Below the pieces are notes generated by a model that was not told the DNA's origin, searched no databases, and saw nothing but the letters and a program-made list of their open reading frames with translations. A program made the translations under genes and the position numbers. Positions 9,674 through 17,996 of a stretch of DNA of 64,000 nt are shown piece after piece. Within the stretch, counting starts at the first letter, position 1. Every line of letters begins with the position of its first letter. Source of the stretch: Undibacterium sp. CCC3.4 (GTDB lineage: Bacteria > Pseudomonadota > Gammaproteobacteria > Burkholderiales > Burkholderiaceae_D); the NCBI RefSeq assembly GCF_034347425.1, contig NZ_CP133779.1, positions 186,001 to 250,000 on the forward strand, read 5' to 3'.

Positions 9674-11455
9674 ATGAAGTCCCAGCAATCCACTGCCGTT
9701 ATCGCGGCCGCGAACGAACACCATGCCTTGCCCGACGCCGCCAATTGCGATATCAGTGAAGCCGCCGCGCCACCGCATCCGCTCGATGTCGCATGGCAAA
9801 ATCAGGTCGCCAAGTTAACCGGTGGCGTGTCGCCGACCAGCGTGAGCTTGGCTTGGATGGATTGGTTCTTGAATTTGGCTAATTCCCCGGGCAAGCAAAT
9901 GGATTTACTCAAACTGCTGCAACAGCAAGCCAAAAACTGTTTGCAGCCGGCACCGATCGGCGCGGCCGACAGCCGCTTTGCCGATGCCGGCTGGTCGCAA
10001 TGGCCGTACCAAGCTTTTTCTCAAGCGTTTTTGCGCACTCAGGATTTCTGGCAGGCAGCCACCTCGGGCGTGCGCGGCGTCAGTGCCCACCATGAAGATG
10101 TAGTCAGTTTTACGGCGCGCCAATTACTCGATATGGTCGCGCCATCCAACTTCCCGTGGTTGAACCCGGAAGTCTTGGCCGCCACCCGTTCCAGCGGCGG
10201 TAAAAATCTCGCCTCCGGTCTGCTGCACATGATGCAAGATCTCGGGCTGGAATTGCCATCGCAAGATGGTCAAGCGCAAACCTCGACGCAATTGGGCTAT
10301 GAGCCGGGCCGCGAGGTGGCGCTCACGCCCGGTAACGTCGTGTATCGCAATCACCTCATCGAGTTGATTCAGTATGCACCGCAGACCCCTACCGTTCATG
10401 CGCAACCCTTGTTGATCGTGCCATCGTGGATTATGAAATATTACATCCTCGATTTGTCGCCACATAATTCCATGGTGGCCTACTTGGTAAGTCAAGGGCA
10501 TACGGTGTTCATGATTTCTTGGCGCAATCCGGGCCAAGAAGATCGTCAGTTGGGGATGCAGGATTATCTGCGCAGCGGTTTGTTCGACGCACTCGAACAA
10601 GTCGCCCACATTTGTCGGCAACCGGTGCATACAATCGGTTACTGTTTAGGCGGCACGCTGCTGGCGATCGGCGCGGCGGCGATTGCCGGCAAACGCATCA
10701 GCGCGCCGGCACAGTTGGCCAGCGTGACGCTGCTGGCGGCGCAAACCGATTTCAGCGAGCCGGGTGAACTGGGCTTGTTCATCGATGAGAGTCAATTGGC
10801 GATGCTCGATGCGCTGATGTGGAAACAAGGTTACCTCGACGGTAAGCAAATGTCGGGCTCGTTTGAATTACTCAATTCGCGCGACCTGATTTGGTCCAAG
10901 CTGATGCGCGAATACCAGCTCGGTCTGCGCCAGGAACCGAATGATTTGATGTCCTGGAATGCAGACACCACCCGCCTGCCCTACCGCATGCACAGCGAGT
11001 ATTTGAAACATCTGTTTTTGCACAATGATTTGGCCAAGGGCCACTATGAAGTCGACCACCATGTGGTCGCCTTGAAAGACATCAAATCGCCGATGTATGT
11101 GGTTGGCACCGAGCGCGACCATGTTTCACCTTGGCGTTCAGTTTACAAGATCAATGTGTTGGCCGATACCGAGATCGAATTCGTGCTGGCATCGGGTGGA
11201 CATAATGCCGGCATCGTTTCGGAACCAGGCCATGCGCGCCGCAGTTTTCTGTTTCTGCCAACGGCCATGCGCAGCACTGCCTACCATGATCCGGAAGCTT
11301 GGCTGCAGCAGGCGCAGCGACAAGATGGCTCGTGGTGGGAACACTGGCAGCAATGGCTGCTGCAACACAGCACGGCAAAACGCCTCAAGGCCGTGCCGCT
11401 GGCAGCACAACCGGAATTGGGCACGGCACCGGGTAGTTATGTGTTTGAGAAATAA
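9674..11455 (+). CDS. phaC: Poly(3-hydroxyalkanoate) synthase, class I type
   Basis: 593 aa, the class I length. It polymerises hydroxyacyl-CoA into PHA on the granule surface. The lipase-like box GYCLGG holds Cys324; the remaining catalytic residues are Asp482 (TERDHVSPW) and His510 (SGGHNAGIV). The N-terminal half carries the PhaC_N region (LLDMVAPSNFPWLNPEVL, then LIVPSWIMKYYILDLSP). It stands alone, without phaA, phaB or phaR nearby. It is divergent from an operon containing an exporter, FabI and phosphotransacetylase/acetate kinase, enzymes acting on acyl-CoA pools. A phasin-like protein lies at about 30 kb. Genomes of this group often carry a second phaC elsewhere. Confidence 0.95.
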   Translation: MKSQQSTAVIAAANEHHALPDAANCDISEAAAPPHPLDVAWQNQVAKLTGGVSPTSVSLAWMDWFLNLANSPGKQMDLLKLLQQQAKNCLQPAPIGAADSRFADAGWSQWPYQAFSQAFLRTQDFWQAATSGVRGVSAHHEDVVSFTARQLLDMVAPSNFPWLNPEVLAATRSSGGKNLASGLLHMMQDLGLELPSQDGQAQTSTQLGYEPGREVALTPGNVVYRNHLIELIQYAPQTPTVHAQPLLIVPSWIMKYYILDLSPHNSMVAYLVSQGHTVFMISWRNPGQEDRQLGMQDYLRSGLFDALEQVAHICRQPVHTIGYCLGGTLLAIGAAAIAGKRISAPAQLASVTLLAAQTDFSEPGELGLFIDESQLAMLDALMWKQGYLDGKQMSGSFELLNSRDLIWSKLMREYQLGLRQEPNDLMSWNADTTRLPYRMHSEYLKHLFLHNDLAKGHYEVDHHVVALKDIKSPMYVVGTERDHVSPWRSVYKINVLADTEIEFVLASGGHNAGIVSEPGHARRSFLFLPTAMRSTAYHDPEAWLQQAQRQDGSWWEHWQQWLLQHSTAKRLKAVPLAAQPELGTAPGSYVFEK

Positions 11456-11475
11456 GTGAGCAGAGGCTGAGCGCG

Positions 11476-13182
11476 TCACGAACCTTCGGCCGCGCTCGGT
11501 GCACGGTTGGTCGCGACAAACATTCTGGCGTGATCGCGTCCATTGGCTTTGGCCAGATACATGGCGTGATCGGCGTGCTGCGCCAGCATCGCGGCCTCAT
11601 GTCCATGTTCCGGATAAAGGGCAATACCGATACTGACGGAAATATGGTAGCTGCAGTTTTCAATGACAAACGGCTGGCCGACTGCGTGACGGATTTTATC
11701 GGCCAGCATCAGCGCGGTCGCGCTGCTGCCGACGTCGGTAATGAGGGCAACGAATTCATCGCCGCCGATGCGGCCGACGGTATCATTGTCGCGTACCGCG
11801 CGCTTCATACGCACCGCCACCTGCTGCAAAATGGCATCGCCGATGGCGTGCCCGTGATTATCATTGATCGGCTTGAAGCGATCGAGATCGATGAACATCA
11901 GGGCCAGCATACTGTCATTGATCTTGGCAGTGATCAGAGCTTGCGCGAAACGGTCGAAGAACAAGATACGATTGGGCAGATTGGTCAAGCCATCATGATG
12001 TGCCATGTGTGCCATGCGGTCGCTGGCTTCTTTGCGTTCGGTGACATCGAGTTTGACCGAAATGTATTTGATCACTTGCCCGTGCTCGTCGCGGATCGCG
12101 GCAATGTGTGCCTCTTCCCAGTAAATTTCACCTGATTTACGGCGATTGATCAGCTCACCCGACCAGACTTTTCCTTGTGCCAGACAAGCCCACATATCCT
12201 GATACGTCGCTATCTCGGTCAAACCTGATTGCAGCATTTTCGGAGTACGTCCGATTGCTTCTTCGGCACTGTAACCGGTCTCTTTGCAAAATTGCGGGTT
12301 GACATATTCGATGCGGGTATCGGCGGCGGTAATAACCACCGAAGTCGGGCTATGCTCGATCGCCATCGACAACAATTGCAGGCGCAGTTGATCCTTTTTT
12401 CCCGCAGAAAGACTATGCGCAAGACGTCGGTTGACGCGCAGTATATAGAGCAGCAAACACAAGGCCAGGAAGACCAAAAGGCTCAAGCCGGCGACTTTTC
12501 GGTACTCAATGAGCCGCTCCGTGAGCGTTTCCTGATGATACAAAAACCCCTCCAAAGGAAAATTCTTCGGCAACATACCAAGGCTGGCGTAGGCCTCGGC
12601 AATATGGCGCCAACGTCCCGGATTCATGTAGCCGGGTGCGATCAAATCGTGACGCAACAGAGCCAGGGTTTGGGCCGCTTCAAATTGCAAAAAGTCTTTG
12701 CGTCCCGGTGTATCGTGGAGATTCGGATACGACTGCAAAATCAGGGAGATCATTTGATCAGGATGGGCCGCGGCATACTCCCAACCGCGCAAACTGGCGG
12801 CGCGAAAGGCCGCCACACGTTCCGGATGGGCGCGGATCTGCTGCTCGGAAGTAAACAGGTTATCGCCGTACACATCGATGCCATCGGAACGTGGGGTGTA
12901 AATTTGGTAGGGAAAATCAGCTTGCTCGAGGAAATACGGTTCCGTGGTCAGATAAGCCGAGATGGCATCGGTGCGACCGGCAATGAGATCATTGACGTCA
13001 AAGCTGTGTTTTTTCAGCTGCAATTGCGTGCTCGAGATGCCCTCGCTGTTCAAATACGCCAGTAATTCTTCCGACTGCGGTTCCAGCATCACACGTTGAC
13101 CGCCCAGGTCCTGCACACTTTGGGTAGCCGAGCGACGGCGCGCCACCAACACTTGTGCCCACAGAAATGCTGAAGTTGACAA
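11476..13182 (-). pseudogene. NMT1-type sensor / PAS / GGDEF diguanylate cyclase, 5'-truncated
   Basis: 568 codons from a TTG. Residues 1-205 match only the later part of an NMT1/THI5-like periplasmic binding domain (QSVQDLGGQRVMLEP, QADFPYQIYTPRSDGIDVYG). A membrane helix (VAGLSLLVFLALCLLLYIL) follows, then a PAS domain (PTSVVITAADTRIEYVNPQF) and a GGDEF domain with intact GGDEF and the RDND inhibitory-site motif five residues before it. The signal peptide and first lobe of the sensor are missing, no Shine-Dalgarno precedes the TTG, and the Crp/Fnr gene ends only 8 bases upstream. It is probably a remnant, although the cyclase part could still be made from an internal start. Intact relatives would be inner-membrane c-di-GMP synthases sensing a pyrimidine-like ligand. 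Confidence 0.75.
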
Positions 13183-13190
13183 ACAAATAT

Positions 13191-13766
13191 TTACATTTGC
13201 AAGCGTTTGCGAATCCGGCTCAGCGCTTCCGGCGTCACACCAAGATAATGCGCGAGGTCGCGCAATTGAATCCGTGCCGCCATGTGCGGGTAGCTATGTA
13301 AAAATGACAGGTAGCGCGCTTCCGGTGCCATCGTCAGTAATTCACGTTCGCGCTGCTCTTTGCGCACGATATGCGCACTGAGCAAATGACGGATCGCAGT
13401 TTGCCAGGCCGGATACCGCTCGATGAGCAATTTGACGGCGGCATAGTCGACTTGTTCGATCTCACAATCTTCGATTGCGGTGGCAAAATAATCGGTTTTC
13501 AAACCGGCGATGAGCACATTCGGACAAGCAAAAAAATCGCCCGCGCCGATGAAGGATTTAATCCACTCCTGCCCGGCCTCGCTCAGGTAAGTGAGTTTGA
13601 CGATACCACTGCGCAGTACATACACATACGGTTGCCACTGACCGGCGGCAAACACATCGCTGCCTTTGGCGAAGCGATGCACTTGACAGGCTGGCAGCAA
13701 GGTTTCCCAATCGGGTAAAACGCAACCAGCCGCATGCTCCATTAACATTCGCGTTTCTTGCAACAT
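13191..13766 (-). CDS. Crp/Fnr-family transcriptional regulator
   Basis: 191 aa. A cyclic-nucleotide-binding-type beta-roll (about 15-125; FAAGQWQPYVYVLRSGIVKL, SFIGAGDFFACPNVL) leads through a dimer helix to a C-terminal winged helix (IQLRDLAHYLGVTPEALSRI, about 165-187). The start is the ATG preceded by GAGGTGGAG; the longer open frame upstream overlaps waaF. The N-terminal cysteine cluster of true FNR is absent, so it probably senses something else. It lies 7 bases after waaF and may be co-transcribed with it. Confidence 0.86.
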   Translation of the reverse strand: MLQETRMLMEHAAGCVLPDWETLLPACQVHRFAKGSDVFAAGQWQPYVYVLRSGIVKLTYLSEAGQEWIKSFIGAGDFFACPNVLIAGLKTDYFATAIEDCEIEQVDYAAVKLLIERYPAWQTAIRHLLSAHIVRKEQRERELLTMAPEARYLSFLHSYPHMAARIQLRDLAHYLGVTPEALSRIRKRLQM

Positions 13767-13773
13767 CTCCACC

Positions 13774-14856
13774 TCAGCGCGCCGCGGCGGGCAGCAGCGC
13801 TTGCAGCGTCGGCCACAACAAGTCCGGTGCCAGCTTGCGCATGCAATCGTGATGTCCGAGCGGACAGTCACGCTGCTTGCACGGCGCACACGCCAAGCGC
13901 AGCGAAAAGCTTTTGGCACCCTGAGAAAACGGCGGCGCATGATCGGGATCGGTAGAACCGTAAATCGCCAGCACCGGACGATTGAACGCCGAGGCGATAT
14001 GCAGCAAGCCAGAGTCATTACTGACCACCGCTGTGGCAGCCGACAACAGCGCCAGCGCCTGAGTCAAACTGGTTTGCCCGGCCAGCGCATGGACCTGTGG
14101 ACAGAGCGCCTTGATTTCCGCGCACACCTCAACATCCTTGGGTGAACCGAGTAAAACAATCTGCGCTTGTGGGGAGTGCTGCCAAATCAAATTGGCGAGT
14201 GTAGCAAAGTGTTCCGGTGGCCAGCGCTTCGATGGCCCGAATTCGGCACCGGGACCAAAGCAAATCAATTGTTCGTGTTCCGACAAACCGAGACTGCGCA
14301 ATGTCGTCAGCCTGGCTTCCGGTGCCAAGCTCAAGACTGGTGTCGGCAGCTTTTGATCGAAGTGGGCAATCGGTGCGAACGCCAAAGCAGCATAAAAATT
14401 CACCATGGCGCGCGGCTGCCCGGGTTCATCATGGTGCATGCGATTGATCAGGCCGTAGCGACTCTCACCTAGGTAACCGACCCGCAGCGGAATGCCGGCA
14501 AACCACGGCAACAGCGCGAATTTCAAAGTATTCGGCAAAATATACGCAGCGCTGTAGCCGCGTCGACTCAAGGCGCGCGCAAAACGCCAACGCTCGCGCA
14601 GCTGCAAGGCGCCGTGCCGGAACGGCGTTTCCAGCACCTGATCGACTTCGGCCATCGCGCGCACCACCGGCGCTACCCAGGCGGCGGCCAGCACATCGAT
14701 GGCATGCTCGGGATGCTGCTGCTTGAGTAATTGCAGCAAGGGTTGCGCCATGACGGCGTCGCCTATCCAATTCGGCGCAATGACCAACAAGCGCGGTTTG
14801 GTCGATTCTGCGGGCAAGCTCATAGGAGAGGTATCGGGTAAGGAAGTGGGTAACAT
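13774..14856 (-). CDS. waaF: ADP-heptose:LPS heptosyltransferase II
   Basis: About 360 aa, a GT9-family glycosyltransferase adding the second heptose to the LPS inner core on the cytoplasmic face. Key segments are LLVIAPNWIGDAVMAQPLLQ at the N-terminus, GPGAEFGPSKRWPPEHFA in mid-protein and VVSNDSGLLHIASAFNRPVL plus YGSTDPDHAPP near the nucleotide-sugar site. A cluster of four cysteines (ACAPCKQRDCPLGHHDC) near the C-terminus is typical of WaaF. Two ATGs are possible, 14856 or 14823; neither has a strong ribosome site. The gene follows msbA by 10 bases, consistent with an LPS unit. Confidence 0.93.
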   Translation of the reverse strand: MLPTSLPDTSPMSLPAESTKPRLLVIAPNWIGDAVMAQPLLQLLKQQHPEHAIDVLAAAWVAPVVRAMAEVDQVLETPFRHGALQLRERWRFARALSRRGYSAAYILPNTLKFALLPWFAGIPLRVGYLGESRYGLINRMHHDEPGQPRAMVNFYAALAFAPIAHFDQKLPTPVLSLAPEARLTTLRSLGLSEHEQLICFGPGAEFGPSKRWPPEHFATLANLIWQHSPQAQIVLLGSPKDVEVCAEIKALCPQVHALAGQTSLTQALALLSAATAVVSNDSGLLHIASAFNRPVLAIYGSTDPDHAPPFSQGAKSFSLRLACAPCKQRDCPLGHHDCMRKLAPDLLWPTLQALLPAAAR

Positions 14857-14866
14857 TTGCCGCGCC

Positions 14867-16612
14867 CTATTTGGCAAACTGCAGGCGATGCAAATTCGCA
14901 TACACGCCGTCTTTGGCCAGCAATTCCAAATGCGTGCCGATTTCACTGATTTCACCACCGACCAGCACGACGATGCGACTGGCCCGCTCTATGGTCGAGA
15001 GCCGATGCGCGATCACCAGCGTGGTACGGCCCTGCATGAGGCCGTCGAGCGCTGCCTGCACGGCACGTTCCGATTCACTGTCGAGTGCCGAGGTGGCTTC
15101 ATCAAGAATCAGGATAGGAGCGTCTTTGTAAATTGCACGCGCAATCGCCAGGCGCTGACGTTGGCCACCGGACAGGCGCATGCCATTGTCACCGATCAGG
15201 CTATCCAAACCATCAGGCAAATCGCGCACCAAATCAGCAAGATGAGCGGCCTGCACGGCGGCGCTGATACGCGCGCGGTCAGGTGTGCTATCGCCATAGG
15301 CAATATTGGCTGCGATGCTGTCATCAAACAGCACCACATTCTGGCTGACCATGGCGATTTGTGCACGCAGGCTGGTGAGTGAGAGCGCATTGAGTGACTG
15401 CCCGTCGAGCAAAATATCGCCCGAGGTAGGCGCATAAAAACGCGGCACCAGATTGACCAAAGAAGTTTTGCCACCGCCGGAGATACCGACGAGTGCGATT
15501 GTTTCGCCCGGCTGTATCTGCAGGTTGATGTTTTTCAGCGCTTCCTGTTCTTGCTCAGGATAAGAGAAACTGGTCCGTACGAATTCCAATTGGCCACGCG
15601 CGCGCGCTGTCAGCGTCGTGCCAGCGGTCGGTTCCGGTGCGGTATCGATAAGCGCGAACACCGATTCGGCCGCAGCCATACCACGCTGCAGCGGACCGTT
15701 GAGATCGGCCAGCCGTTTAAGCGGTGTCAGCAGTAACATCATGAGGCTGACAAATTCGACAAAATGCCCCACCGTGGTGGCATCTTTGGTCGCCTGCGAG
15801 ACTGCCACCATAATCACCACGGCCACCGCCATGGCGGCCGCGAGTTGGGTCAAGGGTGTGGTCGATGCCACCGCCACCGTGGTACGCATGGCATAACCGC
15901 GCAATTTCTCATTCTTGGCATCGAAGCGTTGCTGCTCATAGTCATGGCCGCCGAAAATCCGTATCACCTGACTGGCGCGGGTCGCTTCTTCTATCACCTG
16001 GGTCAATTCATTATTGACCTCGAGCTGGTTCTGGTTGAGCTTGCGCAGCCGTTTGCTCACGCCGCGCACCAGCAACGCCATCACCGGCATCAGTACCAAA
16101 GCGACGATAGTTAGCTGCCAATTGCGCCACAACAGCGCGGCCAACAATACCAGCACCGTGAGCGAATCGCGAAACAAGGTAGTCATCGAGACCTTGAGCA
16201 TCTCGACGATTTGCTGGGCCTCGAACATGATGGTATTGATGATGCGGCCACTCGATTCGGAATGATAAAAACTGATCGGCACATGCAGAATGCGATCAAA
16301 AATCCGCGCGCGTAACTCATTGAGCAATTTGGTCGACACCCAGCTCATCAAGTAACTGGTGGTAAAGGTGCACAAACCACGCAGCAGAAAAATGCCGATG
16401 ATGGCGACCGGTACCTTCCACAAGGCGAGATGAAAGGCATCGCCACGAAAACCGTGATCGAGAATATAACCCAAAGCTTTAGGAAACATCACTTCAGTGC
16501 TGGCGGTACCTAACATGGTCAGCAAAGCCCACCAGACGCGACCGCGATACGGCTGCACCGAAGCCCACAAGCGCCGGAACACGCTCATTGTTTCTGCATT
16601 AATCAAACTCAT
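14867..16612 (-). CDS. msbA: Lipid A export permease/ATP-binding protein MsbA
   Basis: 581 aa half-transporter that flips lipid A-core across the inner membrane. Residues about 1-310 form the six-helix ABC transmembrane domain; residues about 340-581 form the ATPase with Walker A GISGGGKT (376-383), signature LSGGQRQR (480-487) and Walker B ILILDEATSALD (500-511). Length and the ATPase sequence (SYPEQEQEALKNINLQI) fit MsbA rather than a peptide exporter. It sits between waaL and waaF, other late LPS genes, all on the minus strand. Confidence 0.93.
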   Translation of the reverse strand: MSLINAETMSVFRRLWASVQPYRGRVWWALLTMLGTASTEVMFPKALGYILDHGFRGDAFHLALWKVPVAIIGIFLLRGLCTFTTSYLMSWVSTKLLNELRARIFDRILHVPISFYHSESSGRIINTIMFEAQQIVEMLKVSMTTLFRDSLTVLVLLAALLWRNWQLTIVALVLMPVMALLVRGVSKRLRKLNQNQLEVNNELTQVIEEATRASQVIRIFGGHDYEQQRFDAKNEKLRGYAMRTTVAVASTTPLTQLAAAMAVAVVIMVAVSQATKDATTVGHFVEFVSLMMLLLTPLKRLADLNGPLQRGMAAAESVFALIDTAPEPTAGTTLTARARGQLEFVRTSFSYPEQEQEALKNINLQIQPGETIALVGISGGGKTSLVNLVPRFYAPTSGDILLDGQSLNALSLTSLRAQIAMVSQNVVLFDDSIAANIAYGDSTPDRARISAAVQAAHLADLVRDLPDGLDSLIGDNGMRLSGGQRQRLAIARAIYKDAPILILDEATSALDSESERAVQAALDGLMQGRTTLVIAHRLSTIERASRIVVLVGGEISEIGTHLELLAKDGVYANLHRLQFAK

Positions 16613-16694
16613 TTTTTGACATCATTTTCTGTAATAAGCAGCCCAGCTGCCTTGTTGCATCTTGCCGCAACAATTTTTTTCCGTCTGATCGGGT

Positions 16695-17993
16695 TCAAGA
16701 GCGCCGCACGCCGGCCAAGGGCAGCGCCAGCAAGATCATGCAGGCCATGGCGAACACGCCGTCGCGCAGTATCGCATTAAACATCGCCCCCAGCATCATC
16801 GCCACGCTCAGCATCGCCAACAGCATGGCTTGCTCACGCTGGGCCGGCAGGGCGCTGCGCGCCATGCGCCAAGCCAGCGCCAGTTGGCTGATCCAGATCG
16901 CCAGCAAAGCCAGTAAGCCGAACACGCCGAGTTCACTCAGATACAGCAAATAATCATTGTGCGGCGTACTCATCGTGGCGCTGCTTAAACCGATGGCGCG
17001 CTGCCGATATTGCGGCATCCAGGCAGCGATGCCATAGCCGCTCCACGGTTGCTGCGCAATCATGCCGGCAGTAATCCGGTAAATTTCCAAGCGCATGCCA
17101 TCTTCGCCGACTTTGCGTCCGGCCGAAAAATCGCGCAATTGTTGAACGCTGCAAACGGCACGAATACGCACCACATCCCAGGGTGCGACCTGGGCATCAT
17201 TGATGATACAGGTAGCCGGTGGCGGCATGCGCAGCGCGTACTCGGTGGCTGCGCCGAGCGCGAGCACTAAGGCCAGCGGCAGCGCCAGACTGCGCCACGA
17301 GCACCGGACATTACGCAAGATCATCAGCGCGGCCATGGCCAGAAACAGCAGGCTGGCGGTGCGGGTTTTGGACAGCAATACCAAGGCCGCAATCACATAG
17401 ACCAGCGCCAGCAAGCGCAGCCAGCGATGATCGCTGCGTAAGCGCAGTTCATGCAACATCCAGCCGGCCGCCAGCGCCAACAAAATACCAAGCAGTATCG
17501 ATTTATTCCCGAGGTAATGGACATAACTGCGAAACAGCGTGTTGTCGGGTAGCAGTTGGAAAAAATTCGCCACGAATAAACTCGCAGCCAGCACGGCACC
17601 GGCAAAAAATACATGCAGCGCGCGGCGTTGCCAAGCACCGGCTTCGAGCGTCAGAAACGGCAGCAGCAGCAAATAGGTTTGGTAATGGCCGAAACCGGAC
17701 CAAAATTCATCGTTCGTCACCAACTCGCTATGCTGCAGCAAGGCGCTGATCGAGCTGACCGCAGTCAAACTCAAAATCGGCCACAACAAAGGATGCTGCT
17801 TCAGCCGCTGCCATTTAGCGCGCCAATCGCCGGCCGCCAGCAGTGCCGCGTAAAATAACAAGACGCCGGCATACATCAGTCCGACCGGAAAAAACAAACT
17901 CAGCGGCAGCCAAGTCAGAATCTGCTGCGGCCAACGGTCAGCAGACGATGCGCCAAACAAACCGGGCTGATTACGGGGTACATTCAAGCTCAT
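16695..17993 (-). CDS. waaL: O-antigen ligase family protein (WaaL-like)
   Basis: 432 aa, about eleven predicted membrane helices with a large periplasmic loop between about residues 245 and 340. That loop and its end (SGYGIAAWMPQYRQRAIG, then STPHNDYLLYLSELG) match the Wzy_C/O-antigen ligase family, including the conserved His of the HNDYL segment. It would join polysaccharide to lipid A-core in the periplasm. It starts 3 bases after the dnaE stop and precedes msbA. A Wzy polymerase role or another glycan ligase is possible, as the family is divergent. Confidence 0.82.
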   Translation of the reverse strand: MSLNVPRNQPGLFGASSADRWPQQILTWLPLSLFFPVGLMYAGVLLFYAALLAAGDWRAKWQRLKQHPLLWPILSLTAVSSISALLQHSELVTNDEFWSGFGHYQTYLLLLPFLTLEAGAWQRRALHVFFAGAVLAASLFVANFFQLLPDNTLFRSYVHYLGNKSILLGILLALAAGWMLHELRLRSDHRWLRLLALVYVIAALVLLSKTRTASLLFLAMAALMILRNVRCSWRSLALPLALVLALGAATEYALRMPPPATCIINDAQVAPWDVVRIRAVCSVQQLRDFSAGRKVGEDGMRLEIYRITAGMIAQQPWSGYGIAAWMPQYRQRAIGLSSATMSTPHNDYLLYLSELGVFGLLALLAIWISQLALAWRMARSALPAQREQAMLLAMLSVAMMLGAMFNAILRDGVFAMACMILLALPLAGVRRS

Positions 17994-17996
17994 GAT

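Noticed and set aside
16652..16680. Hairpin TTGTTGC/GCAACAA followed by seven T on the plus strand between waaL and msbA
   Set aside because: Both flanking genes are on the minus strand, where no T-run follows the stem; probably chance.
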